Positions 1 through 11,554 of a stretch of 30,615 nucleotides of DNA are shown here, piece by piece. Made by a program: the position numbers and the translations under genes. The notes beneath the pieces were generated by a model. That model was given only the letters and a program-made list of their open reading frames with translations. It ran no database searches and was not told the DNA's origin. Location of the stretch: NCBI RefSeq assembly GCF_002999335.1, contig NW_020312245.1, positions 1 to 30,615 on the forward strand, read 5' to 3'. Numbering within the stretch: the first letter of the stretch is position 1; each line of letters starts with the position of its first letter. The DNA is from Cyclospora cayetanensis. Taxonomy: Eukaryota; Apicomplexa; Conoidasida; Eucoccidiorida; Eimeriidae.

Positions 1-852
1 GTAGGCTGCGCACTGCACTGGATATGTGCTTTTCTTGAGTGCTCCGGTGTTACCTATTGCAGTGGCTCAAGCTGAAGTGGACAAGTGGGGTAGCGGGTGG
101 CATCCTTGTTTAGGAGAGCCTGAGGACATTCGAGTGGCTGTAGTTCTTTGATGTTTTACTGTTGCATGAATACATGCTTTGCGCTGATGGTGCGCATTTG
201 CTAATGCCCGTTAGTTTTTGATATTTCCAGCTAGTGGGTTCTTCAAGCCATGTGCGGCATGGGTGTGGGTGCGAATAAGCAGCCCATGTGTGGTAGGTGT
301 TGTTTGGTACAACTGGTTCCTTAGACTTGTGATGCGGAGTGGTAATGGATACCCTCAGGCGTCTGTACAGTTGAAAAGGTCCCGCAGGACGATGCTGAGT
401 TGCCAGGTTATCTGGAAGGCAGTGGCAGTACGGTTCCTGTGCTTCAATCTGCGTCGGTGTCGTCGTGTCGTATTGCATATGCTCAAAGCAACAATGTCAA
501 TAGCGGCAATAGAACCGCCCATGTGAGTATGGGCAAAGCCGAATTGGTGCTTTGTAATATGTAGAGGTTTGATCTATGGCATGTGGATAGAGAAATGGTC
601 AGTTGTTTCCAGCTCATGAAGTCTACTTGCTCGTTGGACCATATACCTAGAGTGGTTCTAGCACGAGCACATGGGCTAGCACTTGCTGTGGCTTTGATGG
701 GCAATTGATATGGAGGCTGGTGAACATTTGCACGCTGCATGACTCAGGCAGTGCACTGTTTGCATGCAAAGGTGTGGGGTGTAGTGTGTGCTTTTTCCTG
801 TAGCTAATGCATATAGGCTCAGGCCAGCATCTAGCTTCTGTGCTGCAGTGGG
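1..852 (+). repeat. Unit R1 (partial, left-truncated by window)
   Basis: Starts at unit offset 40, so about 40 bp are missing on the left. It carries the 12-bp palindrome TTTGCATGCAAA at 759-770 and a perfect CTAGA/TCTAG hairpin at 647-661. The G-rich motif at 255-272 has lost its last GG. It has the left-type marker GAGCACATGGG near 664. Confidence 0.93.
647..661. other. Small inverted repeat CTAGAGTGGTTCTAG (representative)
   Basis: A perfect 5-bp stem with a 5-nt loop at unit offset about 686. It recurs in most units, for example near 6896 (altered), 14030, 21186, 22079, 22972 and 30114. It is too short to be a confident terminator or RNA structure, but it stays well conserved while the flanking bases vary. 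Confidence 0.45.
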
Positions 853-1742
853 ATGGCTAGCACTGTTGATATGTGGAGTTGCACGTTGAGGAGTGAGCTG
901 CGCACTGCACTCAAAGTGTTATTTACTTGGGTGCTCAAACATTATCTATTGCAGTGGCAGACGCCGAAAGCGAGAAGTGGAGGACCAAGCGGCATCCTGG
1001 TTTAGGAGCGCCTGAGGACCATCGAGTGGCTGTAGTTCTTTGATATTTCGCTGTTGTAGTGAATGCAGGCTTTCCGCTAATGGTGCGCATTTGCTAATGC
1101 TGGTCTGCGTTGGCGATGTCCAGCCAGTGGGTTATGCAAGCCGTATGCGATTGCGGCGTGGGGACGGATATGCAGCCCATGCGTCGTTGGTGTTGCTTGG
1201 TACAACTGGTTCCTTAGACTTGTGATGCAGAGTGTTACAGGAGACTCGCACGCATCAGGTGAATCGCTGCTCCGGCAGGACGATGCTGAGTTGGCAGGTT
1301 CTCTGGAATCCAGTGGCAGTACGGTTCCTGTGCTTTAATCTGCGTTGGTATCGTCGCTTCGTATTGCATGTGCTCAAAGCAACAATGTCAATAGCGGCAA
1401 TAGAACCGCTGAGGTGAGTATGGGATAAGTGCAGTTGGTGCTTTGCAATATGTAGGCATTTGATCTATGGCACGTGTTTGGAGAAGTGCATAGGTGTTTT
1501 CGACGTGAGGAGTCGCTACGAGAGCTTGTCCATGCGACTAGAGTGGTTCTTGCACACGCCGATGGGCTAGCACTTGCCGTGGCTTTGATGGTCAGTTGAT
1601 CTGGAGGCTGGTGAACATTTGCACACTGCATGACTCAGGCAGTGCACTCTTTGCATGCAAAGGTGTGGGTGTAGTTTGTGCATTTTCATGTAACTAATGC
1701 ATGTAGGCTCAGGCCAGCACGTAGCTTCTGTGCTGCGGTGGG
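853..1742 (+). repeat. Unit R2, 890 bp
   Basis: Carries the full 14-bp palindrome CTTTGCATGCAAAG at 1649-1662. The G-rich motif is degraded (1155-1167). At 1251-1281 it has the longer length variant, about 7 nt more than most units. The hairpin near 1540 is broken by one base in its right arm. Confidence 0.95.
1649..1662. other. Conserved palindrome, CTTTGCATGCAAAG (representative)
   Basis: Perfect 14-bp self-complementary site at unit offset about 796. Perfect 14-bp copies also lie at 3435, 5220, 7010, 7900, 8793, 13254, 26651, 27544 and 29329. 12-bp copies (TTTGCATGCAAA) lie at 759, 17726, 19520, 24865 and 30223. That makes 15 of the 34 units that include this site. The rest mostly have one or two changes. 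It could be a binding site for a dimeric DNA-binding protein or simply a feature of the ancestral unit. No binding protein can be inferred. Confidence 0.6.
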
Positions 1743-2637
1743 ATGGCTAGCACTGTTGATATTTGCATGTGCACGTTGAGGAGTAGGCTGCGCACTGCAC
1801 TCAAAGTGTGTTCACTTGGTTGCTCAAATATTATCTCTTGCAGTGGCCTAAGCTGAAAGCAACAAGTGGAGGAGCGGGTGGCATTCTTGTTTAGGAGGGC
1901 CCGAGGACCTTCGAGTGGCTGTAGTTCTTTGATGTTTGGCTGTTGTAGTGAATGCAGTCTTTGCGCTGATGGTGCACATTTGCTAATGCCGATCTGTGTT
2001 GGCGCTGTCCAGCTAGTGGGTTGTTGTGCAACCCATGTGCGGTATAGGTGTGGGTGCGGATATGCAGCCAATGGGTCGTAGGTGTTGTTTGGTACCACTG
2101 GTTGTTTAGACTTGTGGTGCGGAGTGTTGCTGGAGCCTTGCAGGCGTTTGTGCGAATAGGGGACTCCGGCAGGAAGATACTGAGTTGGCAGCTGCTCTGC
2201 AAGCTAGTGGCAGTACGGTTCCTGTGCATTTATGTGCGTTGGTGTGGTCGTGTCGTATTGCATGTGCTCAAAGCAACAATGTCAATAGCGGCAATAGAAC
2301 CGATCACATGCGTACTAGCAAAGCGGAATGGGTGCTTTGTACGATGTAGATATTTGTTCCATGACATGTGTTTTGAGATGCCGTCAGTTGTTTTCAGGTT
2401 ATCTAATTGTTATGAGGGCTCGGCCGTAAGACTAGAGTGGTTCTAGCACGGGCACATGGGCCAACACTTGCCGTCGCTCTGATGCGGAATGTATCTGGAG
2501 GCTGGTGAATATTTCCACTCTGCATGACTCAGGCAGTGCACTCTCTGCATGCAAAGGTGTGGGGTGTGGTATGTGCTTTTACCTGTAGCTAATGCATGTA
2601 GGCTCAGGCCAGCACGTAGCTTCTGTGCTGCAGTGGG
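1743..2637 (+). repeat. Unit R3, 895 bp
   Basis: Has a four-run G-rich motif at 2041-2059. The palindrome is broken by a T-to-C change (CTCTGCATGCAAAG near 2543). The block around 1867-1930 (GGGTGGCATTC followed by GGGCCCGAGGACC) is shared almost exactly with R4. Confidence 0.95.
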
Positions 2638-3529
2638 ATGGCTAGCACTGTTGATATTTGCAGTTGTACGTTGAGGAGTAGGCTGCGCACTGCACTCAAA
2701 GTGTGTTCACTTGGATTCTCAGATATTATCTATTGCAGTGACCTAAGCTGAAAGCGATAAGTGGAGTAGCGGGTGGCATTCTTGTTTAGGAGGGCCCGAG
2801 GACCTTCGAGTGGCTGTAGTTCTTTGGTGTTTGGCTGTTGTAGTGAATGCAGGCTTTGCCCTGATGGTGCGCATTTGCTGATGCCGTTCTGCGTTGGCGA
2901 TTTTCAGCAAGTGGGTTGTGCAAGTCATGTACGGTATGGGTGTGGGGGCGGAAAAGCAGCCCATGCGTTGTAGGTGTTGTTTGGTACAACTGGTCCTTTA
3001 GGCTTGTCGTGCAAAGTGTTGCTGGATCCTCGCAGGCGTCCGTGCGGTTAGTCAAGTCGGGCAGGACGATGGTGAATTGGCAGGATCTCTGGAGACCAGT
3101 AGCAGTACTGTTCCTCTGCTTTAGTCTGCGTTGGTGTTGTTATGTCGTATTGCATGATACCAAAGCAACTATGTGAATAGCAGCAATAGAGTCGCTCGTA
3201 TGAGCTGAGGCCATGCGCTATTTGCGCTTTGTAAGATGTAGAGGTTTGTTCTATGGCATGTGGATGGAGAAATGGTTAGGTGTTTGCAGCGTATGGAATA
3301 GTTATACGAGTTTGGCCATAACACTAGAGTGGCTCTAACATGAGCACATGTGCCAGCACTTGCCGTAGCTCTGATGCGGAATGTATCTGGAGGCTGGTGA
3401 ACATTTGCACGCTGCATAACTCAGGCAGTGCGCTCTTTGCATGCAAAGGTGTGGGGTGGAGTATGAGCTTTATCCTGTAGCTAATGCATGTAGACTCAGG
3501 CCAGCACGTAGCTTCTGTGCTGCAGTGGA
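2638..3529 (+). repeat. Unit R4, 892 bp
   Basis: Has a complete four-run G-rich motif at 2933-2951 and an intact 14-bp palindrome at 3435-3448. Its GGGCCCGAGGACC block near 2791 matches the previous unit, which suggests a local exchange. Confidence 0.95.
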
Positions 3530-4423
3530 ATGGCTAGCACTGTTGTTCTGAGCAGTTGCACGTTGAGGAGTAGGCTGCGCACTGCGCTCGAAGTGTGTTT
3601 GATTTGGATGCTCAAGTATTATGTGTTGCAGTGGCAGAAGCTGAAAGCAAGAGGTGGAATACCGGGTGGCATTCTTGTTTAGGAGAGCCTGAGGACCTTC
3701 GAGTGGCTGTAGTTCTTTGGTGTTTTTCTGTTGTGGTGAATGCAGGCTTTGCACTGATGATGCGCATTTGCTAATGGTGGTCTGCGTTGGCGATGTCCAG
3801 CTCGTGGGTTGTGGAAGCCATATGCGGTATAGATGTGGGTGTGGATATGCAGCCAATGTGTCGTAGTTGCTATTTGGTACCACTGGTTGTTTGGAGTTCT
3901 TATGCGGAGTGTTGCTGGATCCCCGCAGGCGTCCGTGCGTTTAGGGCACCTGCTCAGGATGATGGTGAATTGGCAAGTTCTCTGGAAGCCAGTGGCAGTA
4001 CTGTTCCTGTGCTTTGATATGCGCCGGTGCCGTCGTGTCGTATTGCATGTGCTCAAAGCAACAATATCAATAGCGGCAATAGAACCGCTTATGTGAGTAT
4101 GGGAATATGCCCATTAGGTGCTTTATAAAATGTAGGGGTGTGTTTTATGACATGCAGATGGAGAAATGGTCAGGTGTTTTCAACGTATGGAATCGTTATG
4201 CGTGCATGGCCATAAGACTAGAGTGGTCCTACCACGAACACAGCGGCTAGCACTTGCCGTGGCTCTGATGCGGAATTGTTCTGGAGGCTCGTGAACATTT
4301 GCACGCTGCATGACTCGGGCAGTCCATTCGTTGGATGCAAAGGTGTGGGGTGGAGTATGTGCTTTTTCCTGTAGCTAATGCCTGTATGCTCAGGCCAGCA
4401 CCTAGCTTCTGTGCTGCAGCGAG
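3530..4423 (+). repeat. Unit R5, 894 bp
   Basis: The palindrome is destroyed (GTTGGATGC near 4330), and the G-rich motif around 3826-3844 keeps only three runs. The hairpin region near 4220 reads CTAGAGTGGTCCTA, with a change in the right arm. Confidence 0.94.
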
Positions 4424-5314
4424 ATAACTAGCACTGTTTTTTTGTGCAGTTGCACGTTGAGGAGTAGGCTGCGCACTGCATTCAAAGTGTGTTTCACCTG
4501 GATGCTCCGATATTGTCTATTTCATTGCCTGAAGCTGAAAGCGACAAGTGTAGGACCGAGCGGCATCCTTGTTTAGGAGAGCCTGGGCACCTCCGAGTGG
4601 TTGTCGCTTTTTGATGTCTGGCTGTTGCACTGAATGCAGGCTTTGCGCTGATGGTGCGCATTTGCTAATGCCGGTCAGTATTTGCGATGTCCAGCAAGTG
4701 GGTTGTGGAAGCCATGTGCGGGATGGATGTGGGGGTGAATAAGCAGCCAATGTGTCGTAGTTGTTGTTATGTACCACTGGTTGTTTAGACTTGTGGTGCG
4801 GAGTGCTACAGGGTACTAGCAAGCGTCCGTGCGTTTGAGGACTCCCCGACGACGTCGCTGAGAAGGCAGGTCATCTATATGCCAGTGGCAGTACAGTGCC
4901 TGCCCTTTAATCTGCGTTGGTGTTGTCGTGTCGTATTGCATGTGCTCAAAGCAACAATATCAGTAGCGGCAATAGAACCGCTGATGTGAGTGTAGCCTAT
5001 GCCGAGTTGGTGCTTTGAAAGGCGTAGAGCTTGGTTCTCTAGCATGTGTTTGCAGAAGTGGTCAGGTGATTCAACATATGGAATAGTTTTTCCAGCTCAC
5101 TGATATGGCTAGAGTGATTCTAGCACGAGCACAACGGCTAGTGCTTGCCGTAGCTCTGATGCGGAATTTATCTGGAGGCTGGTGAACATTTGCACGCTGC
5201 ACGACTCAGGCAGTGCGCTCTTTGCATGCAAAGGTGTGGGGTGTGGTATGTGCTTTTTCCTGTAGCCAATGCATGTAGGCTCAGGCGAGCACCTAGCTTC
5301 TGTGATGCAGTGGG
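4424..5314 (+). repeat. Unit R6, 891 bp
   Basis: The landmark is altered to ATAACTAGCAC. Near 4550 the unit carries the TAGGACCGAGCGG variant block rather than TAGCGGGTGG. The palindrome is intact at 5220-5233. A compressed G-rich motif ending in a five-G run lies at 4720-4735. Confidence 0.94.
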
Positions 5315-6208
5315 ATGGCTAGCACTGTTGATATTTGCATGTGCACGTTGAGGCGTAGGCTGCGCACTCCATTCAAAGTGTGCTTGACTTGGATGCTCCG
5401 ATATTGTCTATTGCAGTAGCCCAAGCTGAAAGCGACAAGTGGAGTAGCGGGTGGCATTCTTGTTTAGGAGAGCCTAAAGATCTCTGACTGGCTGTAGTTT
5501 TTTGATGTTTGGCTGTTGTGGTAAATGCAGGCTTTGCGCTGATGCTGCGCATTTGCTAATGCCGCTCTGGGTTGGTCGATTTTCAGGATGTGGGTTGTGC
5601 AAGCCATATGCGATATGCATGTGGGCGTTGATATGTAGCCAATGTGTCATAGGTGTTGTTTCGTGCCACTGGTTATTTAGACTTGTGGTGCGGAGTGTTA
5701 CATGAGCCTAGCAGGCGGTTGTGCGTTTAGGCAACTCCGGAAGGAAGTTGTTGAGTAGGCAGGTTGTCTCTACGCCAGTGGCAGTACGGTTCCTGAGCTT
5801 TAATCTGCGTTGGTGTAGTCGTGTCGTACTGCATGCGCTCAAAGCAACAATATCAATAGCAGCAATAGAACCGCTTATGTGTTTATGGGCTATGCTGAAT
5901 TGGTGCTATCTAATATGTAGAGGTTTGTTGTCCGCCATGTGGATGGAAAAGTGGTTAGGTGTTTTCAGCGTATTGAATAGTTATGTGAACTTGGCCATAA
6001 CGTTAGACTGGTGCTAGCACGAGCACATGGGCTAACACTGGCCGTCACTCTGATGCGGAATTGATATCGAGGCTGACAAACCTTTGCACGCTGCATGACT
6101 CAGGCAGTGCGCTCTTTACATGCAAAGGTGTGGGGTGGAGTCTGTGCTCTCTCCTGTAGCTAATGCATGTAGGCTCAGGCCAGCACCTTGCTTCTGTGCT
6201 GCAGTGGG
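5315..6208 (+). repeat. Unit R7, 894 bp
   Basis: The palindrome has one mismatch (TTTACATGCAAA near 6116), and the G-rich motif is lost near 5620. The stretch 5810-5940 carries unusual variants (TTATGTGTTTATGGGC, TTGTCCGCCATGTGG) that recur in R13, six units downstream. Confidence 0.94.
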
Positions 6209-7104
6209 ATGGCTAGCACTGTTGATATGTGGAGTTGCACGTTGAGGCGTAGGCTGCGCACTGCGCTCGAAGTGTGTTTGACTTGGATGCTCGTATATTA
6301 TCTATTGCAGTGGTCGAAGCTGAAAGCAACAAGTGGAGTAGCGGGTGGCATTCTTGTTTAGGAGGTTCTGAGGACCTTCGAGTGGCTGTAGTTCTTTGAA
6401 GTATCGCTGTTGTATTGAATGCAGGCTTTGCGCTGATGGTGCGCATTTGCTATTGGCAGTTAGGTTTTTTGCGATCTACAGCCAGTAGGTTGTGCAAGCC
6501 ATGTGCGATGTAGGTGTGGGTGCGGATAAGCAGCCAATGCGTCGTAGGTGTTGTTTGGTACGACTGGTTCTTTAGGCTTCTTCTGCGGAGTGTTGCTGGA
6601 GACTGGCAGCTGTCCGCGGGTTTAGGCGATTTTGGCAGGCTGTTGCTGAGTTGGAAAATCCTCTGGAAGCTAGTGGCAGCACGGTTCCTCTGCTTTAATC
6701 TGCGTTGGTGTCGTCGTGTCGTATTGCATATGCTCAAACCAACAATATCAACAGCAGCAATGGAATCGCCCATGTTAGTATGGCGCTAAGCCCAATTAGT
6801 GCTTTGTCGTATGTGGATGTATGTTCTGTGGCCTGTCGATGGAAGGGTGGTCAGGTATCTTTAACGTATGAAGTCGTTATGCGAGTTTGGCCATAAGACT
6901 AGAGGGGTTTTAGCACGAGCACCTCGGCTAGCACTTGGCGTTGCTCTGATGCGGAATTGATCTCGAGGCTGATGAACATTTGCACGCTGCGTGACTCAGG
7001 CAGTGCACTCTTTGCATGCAAAGGTGTGGGGTGGAGTATGTGCTTTTACCTGTAGCTAATGCATGTAGGCTCAGGCCAGCACCTAGCTTCTGTGCTGCAG
7101 TGGG
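6209..7104 (+). repeat. Unit R8, 896 bp
   Basis: The 14-bp palindrome is intact at 7010-7023. The G-rich motif keeps three runs near 6512-6525. A GGAGGTTCTGAGGACC variant near 6361 is shared with R17, nine units away. Confidence 0.95.
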
Positions 7105-7994
7105 ATGGCTAGCACTGTTGATATGTGGAGTTGCACGTTGAGGAGTAGGCTGCGCACTGCACTCGATGTGTGTTTGACTTGGATGCTCAGATATAATCTA
7201 TTGCAGTGGCCTAAGCTGAAAGCGACAAATGTAGCGCCTAGAGGCGTCCTTGTTTATGAGAGCCTAAGGACCTTCGAGTGGTTCTAGTTCTTTGGTGTTT
7301 GGCTGTTGTGGTGAATGCAGGCTTTGCGCTGAGGCTGCGCATATGCTAATGCTGCTTTGCGTTGGCCATGTCCAGCTCGTGGGTTCTGCAAGCCATGTGT
7401 GGTATGGGTGTGGGTGCGGATAAGCAGTCAATGTGTCTCAGGTGTTGTTTGGTACCACGTGTTGTTTAGACGTCTTGTGGGGAGTGTTGCTGGATCCTCG
7501 TAGGCGTCCGCACGCTTAGGCGAGTCGTCCAGGCCGTTGCTCAGTTGGCAGGTAGTGCAGAAGCCAGTGGCAGTACGGTTCCTGTGCTTTAATCTGCGTT
7601 GGTGTAGTCGTGTCGTATTGCATGTGCTCAAAGCAACAATATCAATAGCGGCAAAATATCCGTCTATGTGAGTATGGGGCTATGCTGAATTGGTGCTTTG
7701 TAATATGTAGAGGTTTGTTTACGCCATGTGTTTGGAGGTCGTAGTCATGTTCGACTTGTGTAATCGTTATGCGAGCTTGGCCATAAGACTAGAGGGGTTT
7801 TAGCACCACCAGATTGGCTAGAACTTGGCGTCGCTCTGATGCAGAATCGATCTGGTGGCTGGTGAACATCTGCACTCTGCATGACTCAGGCAGTGCGCTC
7901 TTTGCATGCAAAGGTGTGGGGTGGAGTATGTGTTTTTACCTGTAGCTAATGCACGTAGACTCAGGCCAGCACGTAGCTTCTGTGCTGCAGTGGG
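7105..7994 (+). repeat. Unit R9, 890 bp
   Basis: Carries both intact structures: the G-rich four-run motif at 7401-7419 and the 14-bp palindrome at 7900-7913. The block near 7230 (GTAGCGCCTAGAGGCGTCC) is a private variant. CAAAATATCCG near 7653 is a rare variant shared with R20 (as CAAATATCCG) and, in altered form, with R31. Confidence 0.95.
7401..7419 (+). other. G-rich motif with four G runs and 3-nt loops (representative)
   Basis: GGTATGGGTGTGGGTGCGG has runs of 2, 3, 3 and 2 G with three-base loops, which is compatible with a weak two-tetrad quadruplex on the + strand. Four-run versions also occur at 2041, 2933, 9185, 11852, 14530, 15420, 16318, 19007, 26148 and 28828. Most other units keep three runs. 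Folding is an inference. The sequence only shows the pattern. Confidence 0.5.
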
Positions 7995-8887
7995 ATGGCT
8001 AGCACTGTTGATATGTGGAGTTGAACGTTGAGGAGTAGGCTGTGCACTGCACTCGATGTGTGTTTGACTTGGATGCTCCGATATTATCTATTGCAGTGGC
8101 AGAAGCTGAAGGCGGCAAGTGTGGGACCGGGAGCCATCCTTGTTCAGAGGATTCTAAGAACCTTCGAGTGGCTGTAGTTCTTTGATGTTTGGCTGTTGTG
8201 GTGAATGCAGGTTTTGCGCTGATGGTGCGCATATGCTAGTGCCGGTTAGTTTTTTGCGATATCCAGCTAGTGGGTTGTGCAAGCCATGTGCGGTATGCGT
8301 GTGGGTGCGGATAAGCAGCCAATGTGTCGTAGGTGTTATTTGGTGCAACTGCTTCTTTAGACGTGTGTTGCGAAGTGTTACAGCAGCCTAACAGCCGTCG
8401 GTGCGTTTAGGTCACTCCGTCATGACCGTGCTGAGTTGGCAGGTAGTGTAGAAGCCACTGGCAGTACGGTTCCTGTGGTTCAATCTGCGTTGATGTTGTC
8501 TCGTCGTACTGCATGTGCTCAAAGCAACAACATTGCTAGCAGGAATATAATCGCTTAGGTGCCTATGGGCTAATCCCACTTCGCGCTTTGTAAGATGTAG
8601 AGGTTTGCTCTATGGCATGCGCATGGAAGAGAGGTCAGGTGTTTTCAACGTATGGAATAGTTATCCTAGCTTCTCCATAAGGCCCGACTGGTTTTAGCTC
8701 TTGCACATGGGCTAGCGCTTGCCGTCTCTCTGATGCGGAATTTATCTCGAGGCTGGTGAACATTTGCACGCTGCACGACTCAGGCAGTGCGCTCTTTGCA
8801 TGCAAAGGTGTGGGGGGAGTATGTGCTTTTACCTGTAGCTAATGCATGTAGTCTCAGGCGAGCACCTAGCTTCTCTGCTGCAGTGGA
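7995..8887 (+). repeat. Unit R10, 893 bp
   Basis: The palindrome is intact at 8793-8806. The second G run is broken (TATGCGTGTGGG near 8294). The GGACCGGGAG block plus AGAGGATTCTAAG near 8124-8156 is shared with R12, two units downstream. Confidence 0.95.
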
Positions 8888-9776
8888 ATGGCTAGCACTG
8901 TTGATATGTGGAGTTGCACGTTGAGGAGTAGGCTGTGCACTGCACTCGAAGTGTGTTTGACTTGGATGCTCGAATATTATCTATTGCAGTGGCCTAAGCT
9001 GAAAGCGACAAGTGGAGTAGCGGGAGGCATCCTTGTTTGAGAGAGCCTGAGGACATTTGAGTGGCTGTAGTTTTTTGATGTTTGGCTGTTGTATTTAATG
9101 CAGGTTTTGCGCTGATGGTGTGCTTTTCCTAATGCCGGTTAGGTTTGTGTGATGTCCAGCTCGTGGGTTGTGCAGGCCATGTGCGGTATGGGTGTGGGTT
9201 CGGATATGTAGCCAATGTGTTGGAGGTGTTGTTTGGCACCAATGGTTGTTTAGACTTCTTGTGCGGAGTGTTGCTGGAGACTCGCAGGCGTCCGTTGGTT
9301 CAGGCGACTCCTGCAGTACGATGCTGAGTTGGCAGGTTCTCTGGAATCCAGTGGCAGTACGGTTCCTGTGCTTCAATCTGCGCCGGTGTTGTGTCGTATT
9401 GCATGTGATGAAAGCAACAATGTCAATAGCGGCAATAGAACCGTTTATGCGAGTATAGGGCTATGCCAAAATAGTACTTTGTAAGATATGGAGGTGTGTT
9501 CTATATGTGTTTGGAGAAGCCGTCCGTTGTTTGCAGCTTATGGAATCGTTATGCGAGCTTGGCCATAAGACTAGAGTGGTTCTAGCACGAGCACATCGGC
9601 TAGCACTTGGCGTTGCTCTGATGCGGAATTGATCTGGAGGCTGACAAACCTTTGCACGCTGCATGACTCAGGCAGTGCGCTCTTTGCATGCAATGGTGCG
9701 GGGTGTAGTATGTGCATTTTCCTGTAGCTAATCCATGTAGGCTCAGGCGATCATCTAGCTTCTGTGCTGCAGTGGA
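8888..9776 (+). repeat. Unit R11, 889 bp
   Basis: Has a four-run G-rich motif at 9185-9203, with TTC as the last loop. The palindrome has one mismatch (GCATGCAATG near 9685). The TGACAAACCTTTGCACG variant near 9640 is shared with R7. Confidence 0.95.
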
Positions 9777-10663
9777 ATGGCTAGCACTGTTGTTATAAGC
9801 AGTTGCACGTTGAGGAGTAGGCTGCGCACTCCATTCAAAGTGTGTTTGACTTGGATGCTCACATTTTATATTGCAGTGGCGCAAGCTGAAAGCGACAAGT
9901 GTAGGACCGGGAGGCATCCTTGTTTAGAGGATTCTAAGGACCTTCGAGTGGCTGTAGTTCTTTGATGTTTGGCTATTGTACTGAATGCAGGCTTTCCGCT
10001 GATGGTGCGCATATGCTAATGTCGGTCTGCGTTGGCCATGTGCAGAAAGTGGGTTGTGCAAGGCGTGTGCGGTATGGTTGTGGGTGCAGATAAGCAGCCA
10101 AATATCGAGGTGTTGCTTGGTACAAGTGCTTGCTTAGAGTTTTTGTGCGGAGTGTTACAGGATACTAGCAGGCGGCTATGCATTCAGGTGAATCACTAGT
10201 GGTACAAGACGATGCTGAGTTGGCAGGTTCTCTGCACGCTAGTGGCAGTACTGCTGCCGTGCTTCAGTCTGCGTTGGTGTCGTATCGCATGTGCTATAAT
10301 TAACAATATCAATAGCAGCAATACAATCGCTTATGTGAGTATGGGGCTATGCCCAATTGGTGCTTTGTAAGATGTAGAGGTTTGTTCTATGGCATGTGGA
10401 TGGAAAACTGGTTTGGTATTTTCAATGTATGGAATCCCTAAGAGCTGCGCCATAACACTAGAGTGCATCTAGCACGAGCACATGGGCTAGCACTTGGCGT
10501 CGCTCTCATGCCGAATCGATCTGGAGGCTGACAAATATTTGCACGCTGCACGACTCAGGCAGTGCGCTCTTTGCATGCAGAGGTGTGCGGTGGAGTATGT
10601 GCTTTTTCCTGTAGCTAATGTATGTAGACTCAGGCCAGCACCTAGCTTCTGTGCTGCAGTGGG
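9777..10663 (+). repeat. Unit R12, 887 bp
   Basis: Contains the CAAATATCGAGG variant near 10099, which replaces the usual CAATGTGTCGTAGG and is otherwise seen only in R13 and R17. It has the longer variant at 10187-10210. The palindrome is one base off (GCATGCAGAG near 10573). Confidence 0.95.
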
Positions 10664-11554
10664 ATGGCTAGCACTGTTGATATGTGGAGTTGCACGTTGA
10701 GGAGTAGGCTGTGCACTGCCCTCGATGTGTGTTTGACTTGAGTGCTCCGATATAATCTATTGCAGTGGCCTAAGCTGAAAGCAACAAGTGGAGTAGCGGG
10801 TGGCATTCTTGTTTAGGAGGCTCTGAGGACCTTCAAGTGGCTGTAGTTTTTTGATGTTTGACTGTTGTATTGAATGCAGGCTTTGCGCTGATGCTGCGCA
10901 TATGCTAATGCTGCTTTGCGTTGGCGATTTTCAGGAAGTGTGTTGTGAAAGCCATGTGTGGTATGGGTGTGGGTGCAGATAAGCGGTCAAATATCGAGGT
11001 GTTGTTTGGTACAACTGGTTATTTCGGCTTTTGGTGAGGAGTGCTGCTGGAGACTAAGAGGCGTTTGTGCGTTTAGGCGACTCCGGATCCACGGTGGTGG
11101 GTTGAAAGGTTGTCTAGACGCCAGTGGCAGTACAGTGCGTGTGCTTTAATCTGCGTTGGTGTAGTCGTGTCGTATTGCATGCGCGCAAAGCAACAATATC
11201 AATAGCAGCAATAGAACCGCTTATGTGTTTATGGGCTATGCTGAATTGTTGCTTTGTAACATGTAGAGGTTTGATGTCCGCCATGTGGGTGGGAAAGTGG
11301 TCAGGTGTTTTCAACGTATGGAATCCCTATGAGAACTGCGCCATAACGTTAGACTGGTTCTACCACGAGCACATGGGCTAGCGCTTGCCGTCGCTCTGAT
11401 GCAGAATCGATCTGGTGGCTGGTGAACATTTGCACGCTGCACGACTCAGGCAGTGCGCTCTTTACATGCAAAGGTGTGTGGTGGAGTATGTGCTTTTTCC
11501 TGTAGCTAATGCATGTAGTCTCAGGCCAGCACCTGGCTTCTGTGCTGCAGTGGA
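10664..11554 (+). repeat. Unit R13, 891 bp
   Basis: A mosaic unit. The CAAATATCGAGG block near 10988 matches R17, and the block 11160-11360 matches the unusual R7 variants. The G-rich motif keeps three runs (10960-10973). The palindrome carries the TTTACATGC change, as in R7. Confidence 0.95.

Noticed and set aside
853..1742. Shorter sub-repeats inside the 892-bp unit
   Set aside because: GCTAATGC and a few other words occur twice per unit, but no continuous internal periodicity could be followed by eye.
6890..6915. tRNA internal promoter-like match in GTGGTTCTAGCAC
   Set aside because: It matches the B-box consensus only in part, has no A box at the right distance and no cloverleaf.
7401..7430. 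Telomere-like hexamer rhythm (GGTGTG-type)
   Set aside because: Only three or four irregular hexamers per unit, always inside the 892-bp period. No true telomeric run is present.
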